From Calliopsis andreniformis (taxonomy: Eukaryota > Arthropoda > Insecta > Hymenoptera > Andrenidae), in the NCBI RefSeq assembly GCF_051401765.1, contig NW_027480422.1:26058001-26122000 (forward strand): a DNA stretch of 64,000 bases. The letters are read 5' to 3'. Position numbers and translations under genes: made by a program. The notes under the pieces are model-generated. The model worked only from the letters and a program-made list of their open reading frames with translations. It searched no databases and was not told the DNA's origin. Below, piece by piece: positions 13,905 through 28,197 of this stretch; the first letter of the stretch is position 1; the number at the start of each line of letters is the position of its first letter.

Positions 13905-16601
13905 CAACCAGTCTGATAGTTAGGGTCATTTCTACGTTCCGGGCAACCTAGACTTCACTCTAGGGCGTTGCTCCACCATATCGAATAGTTAGGGCCTAAG
14001 AAGTCAATGCCAGATGCATAGAATACGATATATGTACAACAGTTTTTCCATCGTATAAAATGAGTAATTGCAACCAGTGTGAAAGTAATGGCCATTTCTG
14101 CGTTCCGGGCATCCTAGACTTAACACTGAGACATTGCTCCACCAGATCGAATACATAGGGCCTTAGAAGTCAACGCCAGAAGCATAAAGTACATTAAAAA
14201 TCCAACAGTGTGTCCATCGTATAACAGGAATAATTGCCACCAGTGTGAAAGTGATGGTTATTTCTGCTTTCCAGGCAACCTAGGATCCACTCTAGGGCGT
14301 TGCTCCTCCAGATAGAATAGTTAGGGCCCAGGAAGTCAACGCCAGAAGCATAAAATACAATATGAATACAACAGTTTTTCCCTTGTATAACAGGAATAAT
14401 TGCAACCAGTGTGAAAGGTATGGTCATTTCTACGTTCCGCGCAAAGTAGGCTTCACTCTAGGGCGTTGCTCCACCACATCGAATAGCTCCGACCTTAGAA
14501 GTCAACGCCAGAAGCATAAAATACAATATAAATACAACAGTTTTTGAATCGTATAACAGGAATAATTGCAAACAGTGTGAAAGATATGGTCATTTCTACG
14601 TTGCGGGCATCCTAGGCTTCACTCTAGGGCATTGCTTCACCACATCGAATAGCTAAGGCCTCAGAAGCCAACGCCATAACTATAAAAAACAATATGAATA
14701 CAACAGTTTTTCCATTGTATAAAATGAATAATTGCAACCAGAGTGAAGGTGATGGTCATTTCTACGTCCCGGGCAACCTAGGCTTCATTCAGGGCCGTTG
14801 CTCCACGAGATCCAATAGCTAGGGCCTAAGAAGTCAACGCCAGGAGCACCAAATACAAAATAAATACAACAGCTTTTCCAACGTATAAGACGAATAATTG
14901 CAACCAGTATGAAAGCTATGGTCATTTCTACGATACGGGCAACCTAGGCTGCACTCTAGGGCGTCGTTCCACCACATCGAATAGCTGCGGCCTTAGAAGT
15001 CAACGCCAGAAGCATAAAATACAATATAAATACAACAGTTTTTGAATCGTATAACAGGAATAATTGCAACCAGTCTGATAGTTAGGGTCATTTCTACGTT
15101 CCGGGCAACCTAGGCTTCACTCTAGGGCGTTGCTCCACCATATCGAATAGTTAGGGCCTAAGAAGTCAATGCCAGATGCATAGAATACGATATATGTACG
15201 ACAGTTTTTCCATCGTATAAAATGAGTAATTGCAACCAGTGTGAAAGTAATGGCCATTTCTGCGTTCCGGGCATCCTAGACTTAACACTGAGACATTGCT
15301 CCACCAGATCGAATACATAGGGCCTTAGAAGTCAACGCCAGAAGCATAAAGTACATTAAAAATCCAACAGTTTGTCCATCGTATAACAGGAATAATTGCC
15401 ACCAGTGTGAAAGTGATGGTTATTTCTGCATTCCAGGCAACCTAGGATCCACTCTAGGGCGTTGCTCCTCCAGATAGAATAGTTAGGGCCCAGGAAGTCA
15501 ACGCCAGAAGCATAAAATACAATATGAATACAACAGTTTTTCCCTTGTATAACAGGAATAATTGCAACCAGTGTGAAAGGTATGGTTATTTCTACGTTCC
15601 GCGCAAACTAGGCTTCACTCTAGGGCGTTGCTCCACCACATCGAATAGCTGCGGCCTTAGAAGTCAACGCCAGAAGCATAAAATACAATATAAATACAAC
15701 AGTTTTTGAATCGTATAACAGGAATAATTGCAAACAGTGTGAAAGATATGGTCATTTCTACGTTGCGGGCATCCTAGGCTTCACTCTAGGGCATTGCTTC
15801 ACCACATCGAATAGCTAAGGCCTCAGAAGCCAACGCCATAACTATAAAAAACAATATGAATACAACAGTTTTTCCATTGTATAAAATGAATAATTGCAAC
15901 CAGAGTGAAGGTGATGGTCATTTCTACGTCCCGGGCAACCTAGGCTTCACTCAGGGCCGTTGCTCCACCAGATCGAATAGCTAGGGACTTAGAAGTCAAC
16001 GCTAGAAGCATAAAATAAAATACAAATGCAACAGTTTTTCCGTCGTATAAAACGTGTAATTGCAACCAGTATGATTGTTATGGTCATTCCTACGTTCCGG
16101 GCAACCTAGGCTTCACTCTAGGGCGTTGGTCCACGAGATCCAATAGCTAGGGCCTAAGAAGTCAACGCCAGGAGCACCAAATACAAAATAAATACAACAG
16201 CTTTTCCATCGTATAAAACGAATAATTGCAACCAGTATGAAAGCTATGGTCATTTCTACGATACGGGCAACCTAGGCTGCACTCTGTGGCGTCGTTCCAC
16301 CACATCGAATAGCTGCGGCCTTAGAAGTCAACGCCAGAAGCATAGAATACAATATAAATACAACAGTTTTTGAATCGTATAACAGGAATAATTGCAACCA
16401 GTCTGATAGTTAGGGTCATTTCTACGTTCCGGGCAACCTAGGCTTCACTCTAGGGCGTTGCTCCTCCATATCGAATAGTTAGGGCCTAAGAAGTCAATGC
16501 CAGATGCATAGAATACGATATATGTACAACAGTTTTTCCTTCGTATAAAATGAGTAATTGCAGCCAGTGTGAAAGTAATGGCCATTTCTGCGTTCCGGGT
16601 A
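13905..16601 (+). repeat. HOR with 7- and 8-monomer spacing
   Basis: The marker GTCTGATAGTTAGGGTC lies at 13,911, 15,073 and 16,401, giving periods of 1,162 and 1,328 bp (7 and 8 monomers). The following TCCTAGACTTAACACTGAG lies at 14,112, 15,274 and 16,602. The copies share CCAGATGCATAGAATACG. The unequal spacing shows that one monomer was gained or lost between repeats. The region is related to the start of the window, where the same start marker recurs at 13 monomers. Confidence 0.8.
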
Positions 16602-17074
16602 TCCTAGACTTAACACTGAGACATTGCTCCACCAGATCGAATACATAGGGCCTTAGAAGTCAACGCCAGAAGCATAAAGTACATTAAAAATCCAACAGTT
16701 TGTCCATCGTATAACAGGAATAATTGCCACCAGTGTGAAAGTGATGGTTATTTCTGCATTCCAGGCAACCTAGGAACCACTCTAGGGCGTTGCTCCTCCA
16801 GATAGAATAGTTAGGGCCCAGGAAGTCAACGCCAGAAGCATAAAATACAATATGAATACAACAGTTTTTCCCTTGTATAACAGGAATAATTGCAACCAGT
16901 GTGAAAGGTATGGTTATTTCTACGTTCCGCGCAAACTAGGCTTCACTCTAGGGCGTTGCTCCACCACATCGAATAGCTGCGGCCTTAGAAGTCAACGCCA
17001 GAAGCATAAAATACAATATAAATACAACAGTTTTTGAATCGTATAAAACGTATAATTGCAACCAGTATGATTGT
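16602..17074 (+). repeat. Start of the shortened 13-monomer block
   Basis: Matches 1-432, then passes through the same 332-bp deletion junction as the copy at 2,159 (TTTTTGAATCGTATAAAACG near 17,040). It continues in register into the 12-monomer unit. Confidence 0.75.
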
Positions 17075-19066
17075 TATGGTCATTCCTACGTTCCGGGCAA
17101 CCTAGGCTTCACTCTAGGGCGTTGGTCCACGAGATCCAATAGCTAGGGCCTAAGAAGTCATCTCCAGGAGCACCAAATACAAAATAAATACAACAGCTTT
17201 TCCATCGTATAAAACGAATAATTGCAACCAGTATGAAAGCTATGGTCATTTATACGTTCCAGGCAACCTAGGCTTCACTCTAGGGCGTTGCTCAACCACA
17301 TCGAATAGCTACGGCCCTAGAAGACAACGCCATAACTATAAAATACAATATAAATACAACAGTCTTTCCATCGTATAAAACGAGTAATTGCAACCAGTTT
17401 GATAGTTATGGTCATTTCTACGTTCCGGGCACCCTAGGCTTCACTCTAGGGCGTTGCTCCACCAGATCGAATAGTTAGGGACTTAGAATTCGACGCCAGA
17501 AGCATAAAATACAACATAAGTACAACAGTTTTTTCATCGTATAACAGGAATAATTGCAACCAGTCTGAAAGGTATGGTCATTTCTACGTTCCGGGCAACC
17601 TAGGCTTCACTCTATGGCGTTGGTCCTCCACATCTAACAGTTAGGGCCTAAGAAGTCAACGCCAGAAGCACCAAATACAAAATAAATATAACAGTTTTTC
17701 CATCGTATAAAACGAATAATTGCAACCAGTATGAAAGTTATGGTCATTTCTTCGTTCCGGGCAACCTAGGCCTCACCCTAGGGCGTTGCTCAACCACATC
17801 GAATAGTTAGGGCCTTAGAAGTCCATGCCAGGAGCATAAAATACAATATAAATACAACAGTTTTTCATCTGTATAATATGAATAATTGCAAACAGTGTGG
17901 ATGTAATGGTCATTTCTACGTTCCGGGCAACCTAGGCTTCACTCAAGGCTGTTGGTCCACCAGATCCATTAGTTAGGGCCTAAGAAGTCAACACCAGGAG
18001 CGCCAAATACAAAATAAATACAACAGTTTTTCCATCGTATAAAACGAATAATTGCAACCGGTGAGCAAGTAATGGTCATTTCTACGATCCGGGCAACCTA
18101 GGCTTCACTCTAGGGCGTTGCTCCACCACATCGAATAGCTACGGCCTTAGGAGTCAACGCCAGAGGCATAAAATACAAAATAGATAAAACAGTTTTTCCA
18201 TCGTATAACAAGAATAATTGCAGCCAGTGTGAAGGTAATGGCCATTTCTACGTTCCGCGCAACCTAGGCTTCACCCTTTGACGTTGCTCCACCAGATCGA
18301 ATAGTTAGGGCCTAAGAAGTCAACGCCAGAAGCATAAAATACGATATATGTACAACAGTTTTTCCATCGTATAAAACGAATAATTGCAACCAGTGTGAAA
18401 GTAATAGCCATTTCTACGTTGCGGGCATCCTAGACTTAACTCTGAGGCATTGCTACACCAGATCGAATACAGAAGGCCTTAGAAGTCAACGCCAGAAGTA
18501 TAAAGTACAATCAAAATCCAACAGTTTGTCCATCGTGTAGCTGGAATAATTGCAACCAGAGTGAAAGTAATGGTCACTTCTACGTTTCGGGCGACCTAGG
18601 CTCCAGTCTAGGGCGTTGCTCCACCAGATGGAATAGCTAGGGCCTTAGAAGTCAATGACAGAAGCATAAAATACAAAATAAATACAACAGTTCTTCCATC
18701 GTAAAACAAGAATAATTGCAACCAGTGTGAAAGCTATGGTCATTTCTACATTCCGGGCAACCTACGCTTGACTCTAGGGCGTTGCTCCACCAGATCGAAT
18801 AGTTAGGGACTTAGAATTCGACGCCAGAAGCATAAAATACAACATAAGTACAACAGTTTTTCCATCGTATAACAGGAATAATTGCAACCAGTGTGAAAGT
18901 ACAGGTCATTTTTACGTTCCGGGCAACCTAGGCTTCACTGTAGGGCGTTGGCCCTCCACATCTAACAGTTAGGGCATAAGAAGTAAACGCCAGAAGCACC
19001 AAATACAAAATAAATACAACAGTTTTTAAATCGTATAAAGCGAATAATTGCAACCAGTATGAAAGC
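17075..19066 (+). repeat. 12-monomer (1,992-bp) HOR, copy 1
   Basis: TATGGTCATTCCTACGTTCC begins at 17,075 and 19,067, exactly 12 x 166 bp apart. The interior runs in the same order in both copies: TTATACGTTCCAGGCAACC, GGCACCCTAGG, TTTTTTCATCG, TTCATCTGTATAATATG, CGGTGAGCAAG, then TAAATCGTATAAAGCG. Only a handful of single-base differences were noticed between the copies, for example CACTCAAGG/CACTCTAGG at about 17,943/19,935 and CACTGTAGG/CACTCTAGG at about 18,937/20,929. This implies a recent duplication. Confidence 0.9.
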
Positions 19067-21058
19067 TATGGTCATTCCTACGTTCCGGGCAACCTAGGCT
19101 TCACTCTAGGGCGTTGGTCCACGAGATCCAATAGCTAGGGCCTAAGAAGTCATCTCCAGGAGCACCAAATACAAAATAAATACAACAGCTTTTCCATCGT
19201 ATAAAACGAATAATTGCAACCAGTATGAAAGCTATGGTCATTTATACGTTCCAGGCAACCTAGGCTTCACTCTAGGGCGTTGCTCAACCACATCGAATAG
19301 CTACGGCCCTAGAAGACAACGCCATAACTATAAAATACAATATAAATACAACAGTCTTTCCATCGTATAAAACGAGTAATTGCAACCAGTTTGATAGTTA
19401 TGGTCATTTCTACGTTCCGGGCACCCTAGGCTTCACTCTAGGGCGTTGCTCCACCAGATCGAATAGTTAGGGACTTAGAATTCGACGCCAGAAGCATAAA
19501 ATACAACATAAGTACAACAGTTTTTTCATCGTATAACAGGAATAATTGCAACCAGTCTGAAAGGTATGGTCATTTCTACGTTCCGGGCAACCTAGGCTTC
19601 ACTCTATGGCGTTGGTCCTCCACATCTAACAGTTAGGGCCTAAGAAGTCAACGCCAGAAGCACCAAATACAAAATAAATATAACAGTTTTTCCATCGTAT
19701 AAAACGAATAATTGCAACCAGTATGAAAGTTATGGTCATTTCTTCGTTCCGGGCAACCTAGGCCTCACCCTAGGGCGTTGCTCAACCACATCGAATAGTT
19801 AGGGCCTTAGAAGTCCATGCCAGGAGCATAAAATACAATATAAATACAACAGTTTTTCATCTGTATAATATGAATAATTGCAAACAGTGTGGATGTAATG
19901 GTCATTTCTACGTTCCGGGCAACCTAGGCTTCACTCTAGGCTGTTGGTCCACCAGATCCATTAGTTAGGGCCTAAGAAGTCAACACCAGGAGCGCCAAAT
20001 ACAAAATAAATACAACAGTTTTTCCATCGTATAAAACGAATAATTGCAACCGGTGAGCAAGTAATGGTCATTTCTACGATCCGGGCAACCTAGGCTTCAC
20101 TCTAGGGCGTTGCTCCACCACATCGAATAGCTACGGCCTTAGGAGTCAACGCCAGAGGCATAAAATACAAAATAGATAAAACAGTTTTTCCATCGTATAA
20201 CAAGAATAATTGCAGCCAGTGTGAAGGTAATGGCCATTTCAACGTTCCGCGCAACCTAGGCTTCACCCTTTGACGTTGCTCCACCTGATCGAATAGTTAG
20301 GGCCTAAGAAGTCAACGCCAGAAGCATAAAATACGATATATGTACAACAGTTTTTCCATCGTATAAAACGAATAATTGCAACCAGTGTGAAAGTAATAGC
20401 CATTTCTACGTTGCGGGCATCCTAGACTTAACTCTGAGGCATTGCTACACCAGATCGAATACAGAAGGCCTTAGAAGTCAACGCCAGAAGTATAAAGTAC
20501 AATCAAAATCCAACAGTTTGTCCATCGTGTAGCTGGAATAATTGCAACCAGAGTGAAAGTAATGGTCACTTCTACGTTTCGGGCGACCTAGGCTCCAGTC
20601 TAGGGCGTTGCTCCACCAGATGGAATAGCTAGGGCCTTAGAAGTCAATGACAGAAGCATAAAATACAAAATAAATACAACAGTTTTTCCATCGTAAAACA
20701 AGAATAATTGCAACCAGTGTGAAAGCTATGGTCATTTCTACATTCCGGGCAACCTACGCTTGACTCTAGGGCGTTGCTCCACCAGATCGAATAGTTAGGG
20801 ACTTAGAATTCGACGCCAGAAGCATAAAATACAACATAAGTACAACAGTTTTTCCATCGTATAACAGGAATAATTGCAACCAGTGTGAAAGTACAGGTCA
20901 TTTTTACGTTCCGGGCAACCTAGGCTTCACTCTAGGGCGTTGGCCCTCCACATCTAACAGTTAGGGCATAAGAAGTAAACGCCAGAAGCACCAAATACAA
21001 AATAAATACAACAGTTTTTAAATCGTATAAAGCGAATAATTGCAACCAGTATGAAAGC
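19067..21058 (+). repeat. 12-monomer (1,992-bp) HOR, copy 2
   Basis: Direct tandem partner of 17,075-19,066. The junction monomer is a hybrid. It begins as the last monomer of copy 1 (CAGTATGAAAGC) and, within the shared TATGGTCATT at 19,067-19,076, switches to the first monomer of the unit (CCTACGTTCC and GGTCCACGAGATCC). The equivalent place at the end of copy 2 (about 21,059) continues with TTCTACGTTCCGGGCAATC, the undisturbed neighbour. Confidence 0.9.
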
Positions 21059-23715
21059 TATGGTCATTTCTACGTTCCGGGCAATCTAGGCTTCACTCTA
21101 GGGCGTTGCTCAACCACATCGAATAGTTAGGGCCTAAGAAGTCAACGCCAGAAGCACCAAATACAAAATTAATACAACAGCTTTTCCATCGTATATAATG
21201 TACATTTGCAAACAGAGTGAAAGTAATGGTCATTTCTACGTTTCGGGCGACCTAGGCTCCACTCTACGGCGTTGCTCCACCAGATGGAATAGCTTGGGCC
21301 TTAGAAGTCAATGCCAGAAGCATAAAATACAAAATAAATACAACAGTTTTTCCATTGTATAACAAGAATAATTGCAACCAGTGTGAAAGTGATGGTCATT
21401 TCTACATTCCGGGCAACCTAGGCTTGTCACTAGGGCGTTGTTCCACCAGAGCGAATAGTTAGGGCCTAAGAAGTCAACGCCTGAAGCATAAAATACAATA
21501 TAAATACAACAGTTTTTCCATCGTATAAAACGAATAATTGCAACCAGTATGAAAGTTATGGTCATTTCTACGTTCCGGGCAACCTAGGCTTCACCCTAGG
21601 GCGTTGCTCCACCTGATCGAATAGTTAGGGCCTAAGAAGTCAACGCCAGAAGTATAAAATACGATATATGCACAACAGTTTTTCCATCGTATAAAACGGA
21701 TAATTGCAACCAGTGTGAAAGTAATAGACATTTCTACGTTGCGGGCATCCTAGACTTAACTCTGAGGCATTGCTACACCAGATCGAATACATAGGGCCTT
21801 AGAAGTCAACGCCAGAAGCATAAAGTACAATCAAAATCCAACAGTTTGTCCATCGTATAGCTGGAATAATTGCAACCAGAGTGAAGGTAATGGTCATTTC
21901 AACGTTTCGGGCGACCTAGGCTCCACTCTAGGGCGTTGCTCCCCCAGATGGAATAGCTAATGCCTTAGAAGTCAATGCCAGAAGCATAAAATACAAAATA
22001 AATACAACAGTTTTACCATCGTATAAAACGAATAATTGCAACAAGTGTGAAAGTAATAGCCATTTCTACGTTGCGGGCATCCTAGACTTAACTCTGAGGC
22101 ATTCGTCCACCAGATCAAATAGTTAGGGCCTAAGAAGTCAACGCCAGAAGCATAAAATACAATATAAATACAACAGCTTTTCCATCGTATATAATGTACA
22201 TTTGCAAACTGAGTGAAAGTAATGGCCATTTCTACGTTTCGGGCGACCTAGGCTCCACTCTACGGCGTTGCTCCACCAGATGGAATAGCTAGGGCCTTAG
22301 AAGTCAATGCCAGAAGCATAAAATACAAAATAAATACAACAGTTTTTCCATTGTATAACAAGAATAATTGCAACCAGTGTGAAAGTGATGGTCATTTCTA
22401 CATTCCGGGCAACCTAGGCTTGTCACTAGGGCGTTGTGGCACCAGAGCGAATAGTTAGGGCCTAAGAAGTCAACGCCTGAAGCATAAAATACAATATAAA
22501 TACAACAGTTTTTCCATCGTATAAAACGAATAATTGCAACCAGTATGAAAGTTATGGTCATTTCTACGTTCCGGGCAACCTAGGCTTCACTCTAGGGCGT
22601 TGCTCCACCAGATCGAATAGTTAGGGCCATAGAAGTCAACGCCCGAAGCATAAAATACAAAATAAATAGAACAGTTTTTCCATTGTATAAAACGGGTAAT
22701 TGAAACCAGTGTGAAAGTTATGGTCATTTCTACGTTCCGGGCACTCTAGGCTTCACTCTAGGGCGTTGCTCCACCAGATCGAATAGTTAGGGACTTAGAA
22801 TTCGACGCCAGAAGCATAAAATACAACATAAGTACAACAGTTTTTTCATCGTATAACAGGAATAATTGCAACCAGTCTGAAAGGTATGGTCATTTCTACG
22901 TTCCGGGCAACCTAGGCTTCACTCTAGGGCCTTGGTCCTCCACATCTAACAGTTAGGGCCTAAGAAGTCAACGCCAGAAGCACCAAATACAAAATAAATA
23001 TAACAGTTTTTCCATCGTATAAAACGAATAATTGCAACCAGTATGAATGTTATGGTCATTTCTACGTTCGGGGCAACCTAGGCCTCACCCTAGGGCGTTG
23101 CTCCACCTGATCGAATAGTTAGGGCCTAAGAAGTCAACGCCAGAAGCATAAAATACGATATATGTACAACAGTTTTACCATCGTATAAAATGAATAATCG
23201 CAAACAGTGTGGATGTAATGGTCATTTCTACGTTCCTGGCAACCTAGGCTTCACACTAGGGCGTTGCTCAACCACATCGAATAGCTACGGCCCGAGAAGA
23301 CAGCGCCATAACTATAAAATACAGTATAAATACAACATTCTATCCATCGTATAAAATGAATAATTGCAACCAGTATGAAAGCTATGGTCATTTCTACGTT
23401 CCGGGCAATCTAGGCTTCACTCTAGGGCGTTGCTCAACCACATCGAATAGTTAGGGCCTTAGAAGTCCATGCCAGAAGCATAAAATACAGTATAAATACA
23501 ACAGTTTTTCATCTGTATAATATGAATAATTGCAAACAGTGTGGATGTAATGGTCATTTCTACGTTCCGGGCAACCTAGGCTTCACTCTAGGCTGTTGGT
23601 CCACCAGATCCATTAGTTAGGGCCTAAGAAGTCAACACCAGGAGCGCCAAATACAAAATAAATACAACAGTTTTTCCATCGTGTAAAACGTATAATTGCA
23701 ACCAGTGAGCAAGTA
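21059..23715 (+). repeat. Satellite monomers, mosaic of variants
   Basis: In-phase units mixing variants of the 3.1-4.1 kb, 6.7-7.3 kb and 1.5-1.8 kb regions. A related pair of monomers (CATCGTATATAATGTACA, then CCATTGTATAACAAG) appears near 21.19-21.37 kb and again near 22.18-22.36 kb. No clean HOR boundary was found, and no other element is visible. Confidence 0.65.
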
Positions 23716-26700
23716 ATGGTCATTTCTACGATCCGGGCAACCTAGGCATCACCCTAGGGCGTTGTTCCGCCAGAGCGAATAGTTAGGGCCTAAGAAGTCA
23801 ACGCCTGAAGCATAAAATACAATATAAATACAACATTTTTTCCATCGTATAAAACGAATAATTGCAACCAGTATGAAAGTTATGGTCATTTCTACGTTCC
23901 GGGCAATCTAGGCTTCACTCTAGGGCGTTGCTCAACCACATCGAATGGTTAGGTCCTAAGAAGTCAACGCCAGAAGCACCAAATACAAAATTAATACAAC
24001 AGTTTTTCCATCGTATAAAACGAATAATTGCAACCAGTATGAAAGTTATGGTCATTTATACGTTCCGGGCAACCTAGGCTTCACCCTAGGGCGTTGCTCC
24101 ACCTGATCGAATCGTTAGGGCCTAAGAAGTCAACGCCAGAAGCATAAAATACGATGTATGTACAACAGTTTTACCATCGTATAAAATGAATAATCGCAAA
24201 CAGTGTGAAGGTAATGGCCATTTCTACGTTCCGAGCAACCTAGGCTTCACTCTAGGGCGTTGCTCCACCAGATCGAATAGTTGGGGCCTTAGGAGTCAAC
24301 GGTCGAAGCATAAAATACAAAATAAGTAGAACAGTTTTTCCATTGTATAAAACGAATAATTGAAACCAGTGTGAAAGTTATGGTCATTTCTACGTACCGC
24401 GCAACCTAGGCTTCACCCTATGACGTTGCTCCACCTGATCAAATAGTTAGGGCCTAAGAAGTAAACGCCAGAAGCACCAAATACAAAATAAATACAACAG
24501 TTTTTAAATCGTATAAAGCGAATAATTGCAACCAGTATGAAAGCTATGGTCATTTCTACGTTCCGGGCAATCTAGGCTTCACTCTAGGGCGTTGCTCAAC
24601 CACATCGATTAGTTAGGGCCTAAGAAGTCAACGCCAGAAGCACCAAATACAAAATTAATATAACAGTTTTTCCATCGTATAAAACGAATAATTGCAACCA
24701 GTATGAAAGTTATGGTCATTTCTACGTTCCTGGCAACCTAGGCTTCACCCTTGGGCGTTGCTCCACCACATCGAATAGCTGCGGCCTGAGAAGTCAACGC
24801 CAGAAGCATAAAATACAATATAAATACAACAGTTTTTCAATCGTATAACAGGAAGAATTGCAAACAGTGTGAAAAATATGGTCATTTCTACGTTGCGGGC
24901 ATCCTAGGCTTCACTCTAGGGCATTGCTCCACCACATCGAATAGCTACGGCCTTAGAAGTCAACGCCATAACTATAAAAAACAATATAAATACAACAGTT
25001 TCTCCATTGTGTAAAATGAATAATTGCAAACAGTGTGGAGGTAAGGGTCATTTCTACTTTCCGGGCAACCTAGGCTTCACTCTAGGGCGTTTCTCCACCA
25101 CATCGAATAGCTACGCCCTTAGAAGTCAACGCCTGAAGCATAAAATATAATATAAGTACAACAGTTTTTCCATCGTATAACAGGAATAATTGCAACCAGT
25201 GTGAAGGTTATGGTCAATTCTACATTCCGGGCAACCTAGGCTTGACTCTAGGGCGTTGCTCCACCAGATCGAATAGTTAGGGACTTAGAATTCGACGCCA
25301 GAAACATAAAATACAACATAAGTACAACAGTTTCTCCATCGTATAACAGGAATAATTGCAACCAGTGTGAAAGTACAGGTCATTTTTACGTTCCGGGCAA
25401 CCTAGGCTTCACTCTAGGGCGTTGGCCCTCCACATCTAACAGCTAGGGCATAAGAACTAAACGCCAGAAGCACCAAATACAAAATAAATACAACAGTTTT
25501 TAAATCGTATAAAGCGAATAATTGCAACCAGTATGAAAGCTATGGTCATTTCTACGTTCCGGGCAATCTAGGCCTCACCCTAGGGCGTTGCTCCACCTGA
25601 TCGAATAGTTAGGGCCTAAGAAGTCAACGCCAGAAGCATAAAATACGATATGTGTACAACAGTTTTACCATCGTATAACAGGAATAATTGCAACCAGTGT
25701 GAAAGATATGGTCATTTCTACGATACGGGCAACCTAGGCTGCACTCTAGGGCGTCGTTCCACCACATCGAATAGCTGCGGCCTTAGAAGTCAACGCCAGA
25801 AGCATAAAATACAATATAAATACAACAGTTTTTGAATCGTATAACAGGAATAATTGCAAACAGTGTGAAAGATATGGTCATCTCTACGTTCCGGGCAACC
25901 TAGGCTTCACACTAGGGCGTTGCTCAACCACATCGAATAGCTACGGCCCGAGAAGACAGCGCCATAACTATAAAATACAGTATAAATACAACATTCTATC
26001 CATCGTATAAAATGAATAATTGCAACCAGTTTGATAGTTATGGTCACTTCTACGTTCCGGGCAACCTAGGCTTCACCCTAGGACGTTGCTCCACCAGATC
26101 GAATAGTTAGGGCCTAAGGAGTCAATGCCTGAAGCATAAAATACGATATATGTACAACAGTTTTTCCATCGCATAAAATGAGTAATTGCAACCAGTGTGA
26201 AAGGTATGGTCATTTCTACGTTCCGGGCAACCTAGGCTCCACTCTAGGGCGTTTCTCCACCACATCGAATAGCTACGGCCTTAGAAGTCAACGCCTGAAG
26301 CATAAAATACGATATATGTACAACAGTTTTTCCATCGTATAAAACGAATAATTGCAACAAGTGTGAAAGTAATAGCCATTTCTACGTTGCGGGCATCCTA
26401 GACTTAACTCTGAGGCATTGCTCCACCAGATCAAATAGTTAGGGCCTAAGAAGTCAACGCCAGAAGCATAAAATACAATATAAATACAACAGCTTTTCCA
26501 TCGTATATAATGTACATTTGCAAACAGAGTGAAAGTAATGGTCATTTCTACGTTTCGGGCGACCTAGGCTCCACTCTACGGCGTTGCTCCACCAGATGGA
26601 ACAGCTAGGGCCTTAGAAGTCAATGCCAGAAGCATAAAATACAAAATAAATACAACAGTTTTTCCATTGTATAACAAGAATAATTGCAACCAGTGTGAAA

Positions 26701-28197
26701 GTGATGGTCATGTCTACATTCCGGGAAACCTAGGCTTGTCACTAGGGCGTTGTTCCACCAGAGCGAATAGTTAGGGCCTAAGAAGTCAACGCCTGAAGCA
26801 TAAAATACAATATAAATACAACAGTTTTTAAATCGTATAAAGCGAATAATTGCAACCAGTATGAAAGCTATGGCCATTTCTACGTTCCGGGCAATCTAGG
26901 CTTCACTCTAGGGCGTTGCTCAACCACATCGAATAGTTAGGGCCTAAGAAGTCAACGCCAGAAGCACCAAATACAAAATTAATACAACAGTTTTTCCATC
27001 GTATAAATCGAATAATTGCAACCAGTATGAAAGTTATGGTCATTTCTACGTTCCGGGCAACCTAGGCTTCACCCTAGGGCGTTGCTCCACCACATCGAAT
27101 AGCTGCGGCCTTAGAAGTCAACGCCAGAAGCATAAAATACAATATAAATAGAACAGTTTTTCAATCGTATAACAGGAAGAATTGCAAACAGTGTGAAAAA
27201 TATGGTCATTTCTACGTTGCGGGCATCCTAGGGTTCACTCTAGGGCATTGCTCCACCACATCGAATAGCTACGGCCTGAGAAGTCAACGCCATATCTATA
27301 AAAAACAATATAAATACAACAGTTTCTCCATTGTGTAAAATGAATAATTGCAAACAGTGTGGAGGTAAGGGTCATTTCTGCTTTCCGGGCAACCTAGGCT
27401 TCACTCTAGGGCGTTTCTCCACCATATCGAATAGCTACGCCCTTAGAAGTCAACGCCTGAAGCATAAAATATAATATAAGTACAACAGTTTTTCCATCGT
27501 ATAACAGGAATAATTGCAACCAGTGTGAAAGTGATGGTCATTTCTACATTCCGGGCAACCTAGGCTTGACTCTAGGGCGTTGCTCCACCAGATCGAATAG
27601 TTAGGGACTTAGAATTCGACGCCAGAAGCATAAAATACAACATAAGTACAACAGTTTTTCCATCGTATAACAGGAATAATTGCAACCAGTGTGAAAGTAC
27701 AGGTCATTTTTACGTTCCGGGCAACCTAGGCTTCACTCTAGGGCGTTGGCCCTCCACATCTAACAGTTAGGGCATAAGAAGTAAACGCCAGAAGCACCAA
27801 ATACAAAATAAATACAACAGTTCTTAAATCGTATAAAGCGAATAATTGCAACCAGTATGAAAGCTATGGTCATTTCTACGTTCCGGCCAATCTAGGCCTC
27901 ACCCTAGGGCGTTGCTCCACCTGATCGAATAGTTAGGGCCTAAGAAGTCAACGCCAGAAGCATAAAATACGATATATGTACAACAGTTTTACCATCGTAT
28001 AACAGGAATAATTGCAACCAGTGTGAAAGATATGGTCATTTCTACGATACGGGCAACCTAGGCTGCACTCTAGGGCGTCGTTCCACCACATCGAATAGCT
28101 GCGGCCTTAGAAGTCAACGCCAGAAGCATAAAATACAATATAAATACAACAGTTTTTGAATCGTATAACAGGAATAATTGCAAACAGTGTGAAAGAT
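23716..28197 (+). repeat. 27-monomer (4,482-bp) HOR, copy 1 (left domain)
   Basis: CCTAGGCATCACCCTAGGGC near 23,743 recurs near 28,225. The intervening 27 monomers repeat in order at a constant 4,482-bp shift (markers near 26,288/30,770 and 26,620/31,102). Point differences are few: TTCCGCCAG/TTCCACCAG, TGTGTACAAC/TATGTACAAC (25,651/30,133) and AATAGAACAG/AATACAACAG (27,148/31,630). The left edge lies in ATGGTCATTTCTACG at about 23,716, where the preceding sequence is GTGAGCAAGTA here but GTGTGAAAGAT at the junction. Confidence 0.9.
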
